A stretch of DNA of 64,000 nucleotides from the NCBI GenBank assembly GCA_017558145.1, contig JAFYWF010000063.1, positions 1 through 64,000 on the forward strand, in the 5' to 3' direction. Of the stretch, positions 27,470 through 36,309 are shown in pieces (position 1 is the stretch's first letter; the number at the start of each line of letters is the position of its first letter). A program made the translations under genes and the position numbers. This stretch comes from Lachnospiraceae bacterium (GTDB taxonomy: Bacteria; Bacillota; Clostridia; Lachnospirales; Lachnospiraceae). The notes beneath the pieces were generated by a model. It was not told the origin of the DNA, searched no databases, and worked only from the letters and a program-made list of their open reading frames with translations.

Positions 27470-28879
27470 ATGATTAAAGACAACCAAAAGTATTTTAATG
27501 GATTACATGTTTTTTTGGATGCCCTTGCGATTGCAGGCTCATATCTGCTTGCATGGTATCTGAAATTCGAAGGACCTTTTGTAACAGAGGGTGCAGGAGC
27601 TCTTCCGATGAGCTTCTATTTAAGTGCTCTCTATTTTTTGGTGCCGGGATATTTAGTTTTATATTATTGGTTTAAATTATATACTCCAAAAAGATCACAG
27701 ACGTTGGAGAAGGAAATCTTAGATATTATCAAGGTAAACACCATAGGTGTTGCATTTTTCTTAATGGCGATTACCGCTTTTAAGTTAGGTGATGGTAACT
27801 TTTCCCGTATTTTGATTGGTTTGTTTTATGTAATTAATGTTGTAATTACCTTATTATTTCGTATTGTTCTTCGTACCTCTCTAAGGTATTTTAGAAAAAA
27901 AGGATATAATCTAAAACATATCTTGTTGGTAGGTTATTCCAGAGCGGCAGAAGAATATATTAATCGAATTAATGCAAATCCTCAATGGGGATATGTGGTA
28001 AGGGGAATTCTGGACGACCATGTACCGGCAGGAACTCAGTATAAAGGTGTAAAGGTGATAGGAACCATAGAAAATTTGGAAGTGGTTCTGCCTTTAAGTC
28101 ATTTAGATGAAATCGCAGTAACACTGGCTTTGTCTGATTATGATATTTTGGAACAAATTGTAAGTTTATGTGAAAAATCAGGTGTGCACACTAAGTTTAT
28201 ACCGGATTATAACAGTTTGATTCCGAACAAACCATATACAGAAGATTTGAATGGTCTTCCGGTGATTAATATTCGATATGTACCGTTAACCAATACGATT
28301 AATAAAATGGCAAAGCGTTTGGTGGATATTATTGGATCTGCTTGTGGTTTGATTATTCTTTCACCATTACTTTTAGTGTTGGCAATTTTAGTAAAAGTAA
28401 CCAGCAAAGGACCTATTATTTTTAAACAAGAAAGAGTTGGTCTTCATAATAAAAAATTCAACATGTATAAGTTTCGTTCTATGAAGGTGCAAACGGAAGC
28501 GGAAGAACGAAAAGGATGGACGGTGAAAAATGATCCTCGAGTTACCAAAATTGGTGCATTTATGCGAAAAACCAGTTTGGATGAACTTCCACAGTTATGG
28601 AATATTTTTGTAGGAGACATGAGTATCGTTGGGCCAAGACCGGAGCGTCCGCAGTTTGTTGAAAAGTTTAGGGAAGAAATTCCAAGATATATGATTAAGC
28701 ATCAGGTGAGACCAGGACTGACTGGTTGGGCACAGGTAAATGGCTACCGAGGTGATACTTCTATACGAAGAAGGATTGAATGTGATTTATATTACATTGA
28801 AAACTGGAGTATGGTTTTAGATATAAAAATTATGTTTATGACTGTGTTCAAAGGTTTCGTAAATGAAAATGCGTATTAA
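27470..28879 (+). CDS. Polyprenyl-phosphate sugar phosphotransferase (WcaJ/CpsE-like)
   Basis: The enzyme that starts polysaccharide assembly by moving a hexose-1-phosphate from a nucleotide sugar to undecaprenyl phosphate. The 469-residue protein has four N-terminal helices (about 12-130), a Rossmann-like CoA-binding-type domain (about 145-260) and the bacterial sugar transferase domain (about 281-469) with KRLVDIIGSACG, KFRSMK, KTSLDELPQLWNIFVGDMSIVGPRPE and VRPGLTGWAQVNGYRG. All catalytic motifs are intact. ATG 27470 with GGGTGG is preferred over GTG 27461. It very likely primes the polymer made by the upstream transferases. Confidence 0.95.
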   Translation: MIKDNQKYFNGLHVFLDALAIAGSYLLAWYLKFEGPFVTEGAGALPMSFYLSALYFLVPGYLVLYYWFKLYTPKRSQTLEKEILDIIKVNTIGVAFFLMAITAFKLGDGNFSRILIGLFYVINVVITLLFRIVLRTSLRYFRKKGYNLKHILLVGYSRAAEEYINRINANPQWGYVVRGILDDHVPAGTQYKGVKVIGTIENLEVVLPLSHLDEIAVTLALSDYDILEQIVSLCEKSGVHTKFIPDYNSLIPNKPYTEDLNGLPVINIRYVPLTNTINKMAKRLVDIIGSACGLIILSPLLLVLAILVKVTSKGPIIFKQERVGLHNKKFNMYKFRSMKVQTEAEERKGWTVKNDPRVTKIGAFMRKTSLDELPQLWNIFVGDMSIVGPRPERPQFVEKFREEIPRYMIKHQVRPGLTGWAQVNGYRGDTSIRRRIECDLYYIENWSMVLDIKIMFMTVFKGFVNENAY

Positions 28880-28992
28880 ACGGTTTGTTTCATATGATTT
28901 TATGCACACAAGTGATTTTATCACTTGACGTATATGTCCTTGAAAGTGAGTGCGGGGACTATAATTTACTTAGATGAGAAGGAAGAAAGAAA

Positions 28993-30093
28993 ATGGCGAC
29001 TAAGAAAGTACAACCAACGGCGAAGAAAAAGAAAAGAAAAAAAGCACAGAAAAATAACAAACGAATTATTCTTTTTGTGGTAGAAATGATCGTTCTTGTT
29101 ATTTTGCTTGTGGTTTTATACATGGTGTTAAAAGCAGACAAGGTTAATAAAGTTACGATTGACAGGGAAAATATTGTAGTGAACGAAACAGTAGAAAACA
29201 ATGTTGCATTAAAAGGATATCGTAATATTGCGTTATTTGGTGTTGATGCCAGAGATAAATCTTTAGGTAAAGGGAATCGTACTGACACTATTATGATAGC
29301 ATCTATCAATCAGGAAAATGGTGAAGTAAGATTGGTAAGTGTTTATCGTGATACTTACCTGAACCTTGGTAATGACAGTTACAACAAATGTAATGCTGCT
29401 TATGCTAAAGGTGGTCCTGAACAGGCAATCAATATGTTGAATATGAACCTGGACTTAAATATTGAAGACTATGTTACCGTAGGTTTTACAGGATTAATTG
29501 AAACTGTAGATGCCTTAGGTGGTGTTGAAATCGAAATTTTAGAAGAAGAAATCAGACACTTGAATAACTATCAGATTAGTATGGTGGGAACCAGTACTGA
29601 TGGAAAAACATTTACAGCAACAGAAGGAAAAGATTATATTGCTGTAACTCATGCAGGAAAACAGACCTTGAATGGTCTTCAGGCAACTGCTTATTGTCGT
29701 GTACGTCAGGTTGGGGATGACTTTATGCGTGCTCAGAGACAGAGAGATGTTTTAAGTGCTATTATGGAAAAGGCAAAAGAAGCTTCTCCTGCAACTTTAA
29801 ACAAAATTTTAGACAAAGTATTGCCTTATGTATCTACTTCTCTTGATGTGGATGAAATGGTAGGAGTTCTTGGTGAAGTAAACAAATATAGTATTGTTGC
29901 AAAAGATGGTTTCCCATTTGCACAGTATCGTGATACAGGAAACTTAGGAAGTAAAGGTAGTTGTGTATTTCCTGTTGACTTAAAAGCTAATGTTGTTGAA
30001 CTTCACAATTTCTTATTTGAATCTGAAGAATATGAAATTTCTGAAGAAGTTAGATCCTATAGCCAGAAAATTTCTGCTGATACAGGAAGATAG
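28993..30093 (+). CDS. LytR-CpsA-Psr family wall-polymer ligase
   Basis: LCP enzymes transfer finished polymers from the lipid carrier to peptidoglycan. The 366-residue protein has a Lys-rich cytoplasmic start, one transmembrane helix (about 25-47) and an extracellular LCP domain: YRNIALFGVDARD (about 76), NRTDTIMIASI (about 95), VSVYRDTYL (about 114) and the arginine-rich RVRQVGDDFMRAQRQR block. It directly follows the priming transferase, fitting the last step of the same pathway. Upstream is an AAGTGA/TCACTT hairpin and a TATAAT at 28960-28965. Confidence 0.95.
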   Translation: MATKKVQPTAKKKKRKKAQKNNKRIILFVVEMIVLVILLVVLYMVLKADKVNKVTIDRENIVVNETVENNVALKGYRNIALFGVDARDKSLGKGNRTDTIMIASINQENGEVRLVSVYRDTYLNLGNDSYNKCNAAYAKGGPEQAINMLNMNLDLNIEDYVTVGFTGLIETVDALGGVEIEILEEEIRHLNNYQISMVGTSTDGKTFTATEGKDYIAVTHAGKQTLNGLQATAYCRVRQVGDDFMRAQRQRDVLSAIMEKAKEASPATLNKILDKVLPYVSTSLDVDEMVGVLGEVNKYSIVAKDGFPFAQYRDTGNLGSKGSCVFPVDLKANVVELHNFLFESEEYEISEEVRSYSQKISADTGR

Positions 30094-30122
30094 TATTCGA
30101 ATCTAATATATTACTAAAGTAT

Positions 30123-30165
30123 ACGGGTTGTTGTTAGTGTGGTTGCGAATTTAACAACAACCCGT
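30123..30165 (+). terminator. Stem-loop terminator after the LCP gene
   Basis: Fourteen-base arms ACGGGTTGTTGTTA and TAACAACAACCCGT enclose a 15-base loop. The following bases (GTTTATG) are only moderately T-rich, so termination may be partial. Confidence 0.7.
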
Positions 30166-30221
30166 GTTTATGTATAATAAAAAATGATAAATAGTATAAT
30201 TCTAGAAGCAGAGTAACGAAA

Positions 30222-31151
30222 ATGGAAAAAAAGATAGATGTTATAATTCCTATTTATAAACCTAATAAAGATTTTATAGATGTAATTGAAAAGTTACAAA
30301 ATCAGACCGTGAAGCCGAATAAAATTATTCTAATGAATACAGAAGAAGAGTTTGCCAGAAAGTTTCTGGAGGCGTCACAAATATTAATTAAATATGATAA
30401 CGTTGAAATATATCATGTTTCTGAGACAGAATTTGATCACGGCAAAACTAGAGATATGGGAGTACAATATTCAAATGCACCTTATTTTTTGTGCATGACC
30501 CAGGATGCCATTCCGGCAGATGAATTTTTGATTGAAGAATTGTTAAAGGTATTGGAACAAGAGGGAATTTCTTCTGTTTATGGACAGCAGTTAGCAAGAA
30601 AAAATGCACATTTGTTAGAAAATTTCACAAGGAAATTTAATTATCCGAACGAAAGTCGTATCAAAAGTAAAGAGGATTTACAAGAGCTTGGAATCAAAAC
30701 ATATTTTTGCTCTAATGTTTGTGCAGCTTATAAAAGAGATATATATGACAGTATGGGTGGATTTATTAAGAAAACTATTTTTAATGAGGATATGATTTAT
30801 GCGGCGGCAGTCATTCATGCAGGTTATAAAATAGGCTATGTAGCCAAAGCACAAGTGATACATTCTCATTATTATACCGGAAAGCAGCAGTTTCACCGTA
30901 ACTTTGATTTAGGAGTTTCCCAAGCGGATCATCCTCATATTTTTGAAAATGTACCTTCAGAAAAAGAGGGTGGAAAATTAGTTTCTAACACATTGAAATT
31001 TTTGGTAGAGGAAAAGCATTTAGGACTGATTTTTCCGTTTGTTTATCAGTGTGGATGTAAATATTTGGGGTATCGAATGGGAAAAGCATATAAAAAAATC
31101 CCTATGTGGCTTATAAAAAAATGCAGTATGAATCGAAACTACTGGAAATAA
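30222..31151 (+). CDS. GT2 rhamnosyltransferase-like glycosyltransferase
   Basis: A 309-residue GT2 enzyme. The N-terminus IDVIIPIYKPNKDFIDVI, the SETEFDHGKTRDMGV motif (residues 68-82) and TQDAIPAD as the metal-binding DxD equivalent match a branch usually annotated as rhamnosyltransferases. FNEDMIYAAAVIHAGYKIGY contains the conserved ED acceptor motif. A Lys/Tyr-rich amphipathic C-terminus may touch the membrane. It lies after the LCP gene's terminator, so it could be separately expressed, but it clearly belongs to the polysaccharide pathway. Confidence 0.9.
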   Translation: MEKKIDVIIPIYKPNKDFIDVIEKLQNQTVKPNKIILMNTEEEFARKFLEASQILIKYDNVEIYHVSETEFDHGKTRDMGVQYSNAPYFLCMTQDAIPADEFLIEELLKVLEQEGISSVYGQQLARKNAHLLENFTRKFNYPNESRIKSKEDLQELGIKTYFCSNVCAAYKRDIYDSMGGFIKKTIFNEDMIYAAAVIHAGYKIGYVAKAQVIHSHYYTGKQQFHRNFDLGVSQADHPHIFENVPSEKEGGKLVSNTLKFLVEEKHLGLIFPFVYQCGCKYLGYRMGKAYKKIPMWLIKKCSMNRNYWK

Positions 31152-31358
31152 TATTCTTATGTGGAAGAGTAAAAAACTATGATAGTATCCTTATTTTATG
31201 AATTGTAATTTTTATAAAATTACAAGAATTACGACACAAAATAGACACAATTAAAAGATATACTGTTAACGAAAATAAGGAAAAGTGAAAGTAAAAATGT
31301 TATATATATCATTTTTCAAACAGTTATTTTAAAAGTAAAAAGAAAAGGATGTGTTTTT

Positions 31359-32696
31359 ATGTATAATAATCAGGAAAATAGTTATAGCACAGGAGGAAAT
31401 TATTCTTCAGGATATCAGGGATACAATTATGGAGAAAATCGTAGTTACAATTATTATGAAACCCCACGTCCGAAGAAGAAAAAGAAAACAGGAAAGATAA
31501 TATTTATTATTTTTGTATTGTTTCTCGGTTTTGGCGGCAGTGCAGTGGCAGGATATTTTTTAGGAAATAATTATTTTTCAAAAAATGTGACTTCAACATC
31601 AGTAGTAGAGGAATTACCACCTGTTGAAGAAGTAGAAATTCAAAAACCTGAGATTAGTGAATCCGGAATTGAAAGTACTCAAATAGTGACAGCAGTAGTA
31701 ACAGATGTTACCAATGTAGTGGAGGAGGTTATGCCATCTGTAGTTTCTATTACCAACACTTCTGTCATTACTCAGAATTTTTGGGGACAGCAGTTTCAAA
31801 GTGAAAATCAGTCCAGTGGATCAGGCATTATTGTTGGAGAAAATGATACAGAGCTTTTAATCGTAACCAACAACCACGTTATTTCAGATGCTACAGAATT
31901 GAAAGTGCAGTTTATTGATGGAAGTATTGCGGATGCTAAAGTGAAAGGAACGGATGTCAATATGGATTTGGCAGTCATAGCAGTTTCTTTAGAGTCCTTA
32001 GAACGTGAAACTATTTCGAATATCTCTATTGCAGTATTAGGTGATTCTGAAAGTCTGAAAGTGGGAGAACCGGCTATTGCGATTGGAAATGCTTTAGGAT
32101 ATGGGCAATCAGTAACCACAGGAGTGATTAGTGCTTTAAATCGTCAGATAGAAATGAGCGAAGATGGGGCAACTACAGGAACTTTGATTCAGACAGATGC
32201 GGCTATAAATCCCGGGAATTCGGGTGGAGCTCTTTTAAATGTAAGAGGCGAAGTAGTCGGAATAAATTCTAATAAAATCGGTGGAAGTACAATTGAAGGA
32301 ATGGGATATGCAATTCCAATTTCTAATGCGAAACCAATTATTGAAGAATTAATGAATCGTGAAACTAAGGATAAAGTTGCAGCAGCTAAAAAAGGATATT
32401 TAGGAATTTCAGGATTGGATGTAACCTATGAAGTATCTCAGATGTATGGAATGCCTATGGGGGTTTATGTAGCCCAGGTATATGATGGTGCAGCGGCTAG
32501 GGCAGGAATGTTAAAGGGTGATATTATTACTGCATTCGAAGGAAGCAGTGTGAATACCATGGAAGACTTACAAGGTTATTTGGAATATTATGAGGTAGGA
32601 GAAACGGTATTAATTACGATTCAAAGACCGGGAGCAGGAGCCTATATTGAAGAAAAGATTTCAGTAACTTTGGGAGCTCAAACACAAATTCCTTAA
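31359..32696 (+). CDS. HtrA/DegP-like membrane-anchored serine protease
   Basis: A surface quality-control protease of the S1C family, 445 residues. A Tyr/Asn/Gly-rich cytoplasmic start is followed by a transmembrane helix (about 47-70), the trypsin-like domain with catalytic His173 (TNNHVI), Asp203 (NMDLAV) and Ser288 (NPGNSGGAL), and one PDZ domain (about 350-435). All catalytic residues are present. The ribosome site is AAAAGGATG. Upstream, near 31200-31230, is a near-palindrome (TGTAATTTTTATAAAATTACA) that could regulate it. Confidence 0.95.
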   Translation: MYNNQENSYSTGGNYSSGYQGYNYGENRSYNYYETPRPKKKKKTGKIIFIIFVLFLGFGGSAVAGYFLGNNYFSKNVTSTSVVEELPPVEEVEIQKPEISESGIESTQIVTAVVTDVTNVVEEVMPSVVSITNTSVITQNFWGQQFQSENQSSGSGIIVGENDTELLIVTNNHVISDATELKVQFIDGSIADAKVKGTDVNMDLAVIAVSLESLERETISNISIAVLGDSESLKVGEPAIAIGNALGYGQSVTTGVISALNRQIEMSEDGATTGTLIQTDAAINPGNSGGALLNVRGEVVGINSNKIGGSTIEGMGYAIPISNAKPIIEELMNRETKDKVAAAKKGYLGISGLDVTYEVSQMYGMPMGVYVAQVYDGAAARAGMLKGDIITAFEGSSVNTMEDLQGYLEYYEVGETVLITIQRPGAGAYIEEKISVTLGAQTQIP

Positions 32697-32786
32697 AAGT
32701 CTGAAAAATGATGATTATAGTGTGAAAGACAGTAATTTTCACAATTGGAAAGGGCACCACTAGAAAATAGTGGAATGGAGATAATT

Positions 32787-34391
32787 ATGGCAGAAAATTT
32801 TGAAACAAAAAACACGGAAGATGGATATGAGGATATCTGTTTTTTGTGTCGCAGACCGGAAAGTAAGGCTGGAAAAATGTTTAAAATGCCAGGGAATATG
32901 ACGATTTGCATGGACTGTATGCAAAAAACAATGGAAACAGTAAATCAAATGGATTTTCAGAATATGTTTCATAATCCGGCATTTTTGGGAGGCTTTCCGC
33001 CTTTTGTGACTCCTTACCAACCTGATCAAGAAAAAGATTCAGAAGAACAAGATTTTGGAGAAATTTCCAAAGAAGTTGTGGAGTCATCGGTAGAAGACAA
33101 AGTGATAGAAAATGGGGATGAGGAAACTCCAACCAAAGAAGATACCGGGGAAGAGAAGGAGCAACCTACGAGTGGTCGCCCTTTCCCTAATATTCGATTT
33201 ATCAATTTGGCAGATATGCAGATGGATGGAATGTTTTCTAATAAACAAAAGCTGAAAAAAAGAAAAAAAAGTGACAAACCAATTTTAGATATAAAAAATA
33301 TTCCCCCACCACATAAAATTAAAGCTCAGTTAGATGAATATGTGATTGGACAGGAAAAAGCTAAAAAGGTGATATCGGTTGCTGTATATAATCACTATAA
33401 ACGTGTAGCCACCGGAACTATGGATGAGATAGAAATTGAAAAATCCAACATGTTGATGATAGGTCCAACAGGAAGTGGTAAAACGTATTTGGTAAAAACT
33501 TTGGCGAAGCTTTTAGATGTGCCTTTGGCTATTACGGATGCCACTTCTCTTACGGAAGCAGGCTATATCGGTGATGATATTGAAAGTGTAGTGAGTAAGC
33601 TTTTAGCAGCAGCAGATAATGACGTTGACAAAGCAGAAATGGGAATTATTTTTATCGATGAGATTGATAAGATTGCGAAAAAGAAAAATACCCATTCTCG
33701 TGATGTTAGTGGTGAGAGCGTACAACAGGGGATGCTCAAGTTATTAGAAGGAGCTGAAGTTGAAGTACCTGTGGGAGCCAGCAATAAAAATGCTATGGTG
33801 CCTATGACGACCATTAATACCAGAAATATTTTATTTATTTGTGGAGGAGCTTTCCCGGATTTATCTGAAATTATTAAACAGAGATTGAATAAACAAAGTT
33901 CCATTGGCTTTGGTGCAGATTTAAAGGATAAATATGACAAGGAAAAAAATATTCTGGATCGTGTCACGGTAGAAGATTTGAGAAAATTTGGAATGATTCC
34001 GGAATTTATTGGTCGTCTTCCGGTAATTTATACTTTGCAAGGTCTCACTAAGGAAATGTTGGTTCAGATTTTAAAAGAACCTAAAAATGCCATTTTAAAA
34101 CAGTATCAGAAGCTTTTGGAATTGGATGAGGTAAAATTAGAGTTCGATGACAGTGCGTTAGAAGCAATCGCTGAAAAAGCAATGGAAAAGGATACCGGAG
34201 CAAGAGCATTAAGAGCCATTATTGAAGAATTTATGCTTGATATTATGTACGAGATTCCCAAGGATGACAATATTGGTAAAGTAACCATTACCCGAGCCTA
34301 TATTGAAGGAACCGGTGGACCAATCATTGATATTCGTAATAATTTGGTAGGCAATGAAGAAAGAAATGCTTTGAAAGAAATCAGTGAGTAG
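32787..34391 (+). CDS. ClpX-like AAA+ unfoldase, paralogue with long acidic linker
   Basis: About 534 residues, some 110 longer than ordinary ClpX. The N-terminal C4 zinc domain is present (Cys18, 21, 41, 44) but diverged (ICFLCRRPESKAG). It is followed by an acidic Glu/Asp-rich linker of about 100 residues. The AAA+ core has Walker A GPTGSGKT near residue 227, pore loop GYIGDD (GYVGED in usual ClpX), Walker B IIFIDEIDKI, and SIGFGAD, the IGF-type loop that docks on ClpP. No clpP is adjacent. I take it as a second ClpX with its own substrate choice. ATG 32787 is preferred over TTG 32745 because GGAG precedes it. Confidence 0.85.
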   Translation: MAENFETKNTEDGYEDICFLCRRPESKAGKMFKMPGNMTICMDCMQKTMETVNQMDFQNMFHNPAFLGGFPPFVTPYQPDQEKDSEEQDFGEISKEVVESSVEDKVIENGDEETPTKEDTGEEKEQPTSGRPFPNIRFINLADMQMDGMFSNKQKLKKRKKSDKPILDIKNIPPPHKIKAQLDEYVIGQEKAKKVISVAVYNHYKRVATGTMDEIEIEKSNMLMIGPTGSGKTYLVKTLAKLLDVPLAITDATSLTEAGYIGDDIESVVSKLLAAADNDVDKAEMGIIFIDEIDKIAKKKNTHSRDVSGESVQQGMLKLLEGAEVEVPVGASNKNAMVPMTTINTRNILFICGGAFPDLSEIIKQRLNKQSSIGFGADLKDKYDKEKNILDRVTVEDLRKFGMIPEFIGRLPVIYTLQGLTKEMLVQILKEPKNAILKQYQKLLELDEVKLEFDDSALEAIAEKAMEKDTGARALRAIIEEFMLDIMYEIPKDDNIGKVTITRAYIEGTGGPIIDIRNNLVGNEERNALKEISE

Positions 34392-34425
34392 AATTTGGAT
34401 TGTTTCCTAAAAAAATATTGATAGC

Positions 34426-34476
34426 AAATCCCTTCGTTTTACATACTTTAGAGTAAGTAAACGAAGGGATTTTTTT
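34426..34476 (+). terminator. Strong terminator hairpin that buries the next gene's ribosome site
   Basis: AAATCCCTTCGTTT (34426-34439) pairs with AAACGAAGGGATTT (34459-34472), a perfect 14-bp stem followed by Ts right up to the ATG at 34477. It should terminate the ClpX transcript. The only Shine-Dalgarno candidate for the next gene (GAAGGGA, 34463-34469) lies inside the 3' arm, so the fold would also hide it from ribosomes. Confidence 0.85.
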
Positions 34477-36255
34477 ATGGATATAGGGGAAGAAATAAAT
34501 TCTTGCCGAGAGAAAATATTGTCTAATGACTATTCAGACTGGATTACAGATTTTGAACTCACCAGTGAGCTGATAAATCTAGATACTACGGAAGGGGATT
34601 ATTGTTATCGACAGGTTGATGATACGCTCGGATTGGTATTTACAAAAAGGGATTCCATGAATCCTATAGGATTGTTGAATTATTCTTATCAGCAATTACC
34701 AAGTTTATTTGGATTGCAGCAATTGACGACCAATGCCATAAATACGGAATTTGATTCCTCGCCATTGGTGGAAAGTGGAATTACAAGAGTCCAAAGAGAA
34801 CCTTTGAATTTATCCGGTAGAGGTACCGTTTTGGTATTTATAGATACAGGAATTGATTATACGAACCCGGTGTTTCGCAATTCTGACGGGAGCAGTCGAA
34901 TTATAGCAATTTGGGATCAGACAATACAAAGCGGGCAGCCACCAGAAGGTTTTTGGTATGGAACACAATATTTACGAGAAGAAATTAATCGTGCATTAGA
35001 AAATGAAAATCCTTATACCCTTGTTCCCACAAAAGATGAAAACGGACATGGGACCGCAGTGGCATCTATTGCATGTGGCAGCCGAATGTCAGATAGAACT
35101 TATTCTGGTGTAGCTTATGAAGCAGATATTTTAGTGATTAAATTAAAAGAATGTAAAAAATATTTGCGAGAATACTATTTGCTCCCGGAAGATGTACCGG
35201 CATATCAATCCACGGACATCATTATGGCTTTAGAGTATGCAGATGGATATGCCAGAAGTTTTGTCAGACCGGTTATTTTTTGTATGGCATTAGGAACGTC
35301 GTATGGAAGTCATAGCGGAACATCACCTTTGAGTAATTATATTAACCGTTTGGGTGAGAAAAGAAGCCGTGTCTTTGTCATTGGTGGAGGAAATGAAGGA
35401 AATGCAGCTCACCATTATCGGGGAGATCTTAGTCCTATCGGAAGTGAAGCCGGAAAAATGGAAGAAATAGAAATCAGAGTAGGGGATGGAGAGAAAGGTT
35501 TTTTGGCAGAAATATGGGGAAAATCACCTAATGTATTTTCTCTAGCGATTAGAACTCCCGGAGGGGAGGAAATTCCCAATACTGGGATTCGTATCGATCG
35601 GGGTGTGGAATATCAATTTGTATATGAAAAGGCCATGATTACAGTAAGTTACGCATTGGTAGAGGGAACCACAGGGGATGAGTTGATTACATTACGATTT
35701 CAGAATCCGACACCGGGAATTTGGACTATTTTGTTGCAAAATGAAAGTGGCTTGAAAAATGCACCGGTGCATTTGTGGCTTCCTATTTCGGAATTTTTAA
35801 GTGCAGAAACTTATTTATTGCGCCCTAACCCAGAGATTACCATGACGATTCCGGCTTATGCTCAAAGTGCAATTACCACAGTTACTTATAATTCTTACAA
35901 CAATAGTGTTTATGTGAGAAGTGGAAGAGGATTTTCAAGAGGAAGTGAGATTAAGCCGGATCTGGCAGCTCCCGGGGTGGAGATTTCCTCTATCTTCAGG
36001 GGACTTCCAGGTGAAGTGCGTGTGGGAAAGGTAACGGGAGCCGCCGCTTCGACGGCTATGATGACAGGGGCGGCCTCCTTGTTCATGCAATGGGCAGTGC
36101 CTGAGAAGAATGCTTCATATTTGAAAAGTAGTGAAGTGAAAAATTATTTTATTCGGGGAGCTATTCGGGAAGAAAACCTCACCTATCCTAATCGTTTGTG
36201 GGGATTTGGGAAATTGTCTCTAGAAGGAGTATTTGATTCTTTGGCGGGAATCTAA
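34477..36255 (+). CDS. Csp-like subtilase, probable pseudoprotease
   Basis: A 592-residue S8-family protein without signal peptide, resembling clostridial germination proteases (CspA/B/C): long insertion between catalytic motifs, jelly-roll-like middle and no prodomain cleavage site that I recognise. Asp123 (VFIDTGIDY) and His191 (NGHGTAVAS) are in place. At the serine motif, where relatives read GTSxAA, this protein reads VTGAAASTAMMTG, putting Ala523 at the nucleophile; Ser525 is two residues on. It is therefore probably catalytically dead, as in C. difficile CspC and CspA. Next to a SpoVAF-like gene, a role in spore germination is plausible but not proved. Confidence 0.8.
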   Translation: MDIGEEINSCREKILSNDYSDWITDFELTSELINLDTTEGDYCYRQVDDTLGLVFTKRDSMNPIGLLNYSYQQLPSLFGLQQLTTNAINTEFDSSPLVESGITRVQREPLNLSGRGTVLVFIDTGIDYTNPVFRNSDGSSRIIAIWDQTIQSGQPPEGFWYGTQYLREEINRALENENPYTLVPTKDENGHGTAVASIACGSRMSDRTYSGVAYEADILVIKLKECKKYLREYYLLPEDVPAYQSTDIIMALEYADGYARSFVRPVIFCMALGTSYGSHSGTSPLSNYINRLGEKRSRVFVIGGGNEGNAAHHYRGDLSPIGSEAGKMEEIEIRVGDGEKGFLAEIWGKSPNVFSLAIRTPGGEEIPNTGIRIDRGVEYQFVYEKAMITVSYALVEGTTGDELITLRFQNPTPGIWTILLQNESGLKNAPVHLWLPISEFLSAETYLLRPNPEITMTIPAYAQSAITTVTYNSYNNSVYVRSGRGFSRGSEIKPDLAAPGVEISSIFRGLPGEVRVGKVTGAAASTAMMTGAASLFMQWAVPEKNASYLKSSEVKNYFIRGAIREENLTYPNRLWGFGKLSLEGVFDSLAGI

Positions 36256-36278
36256 AGGATAAAGTATGGAGGAACAGT

Positions 36279-36309
36279 ACCGCTGTTAAGAAGGTTTACT
36301 AACAGCGGT
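36279..36309. terminator. Stem-loop between convergent subtilase and spoVAF-like genes
   Basis: ACCGCTGTTA and TAACAGCGGT form a perfect 10-bp stem around 11 bases. It lies at the junction of two converging genes and overlaps the last codons of the minus-strand gene. Likely a shared terminator. Confidence 0.65.
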
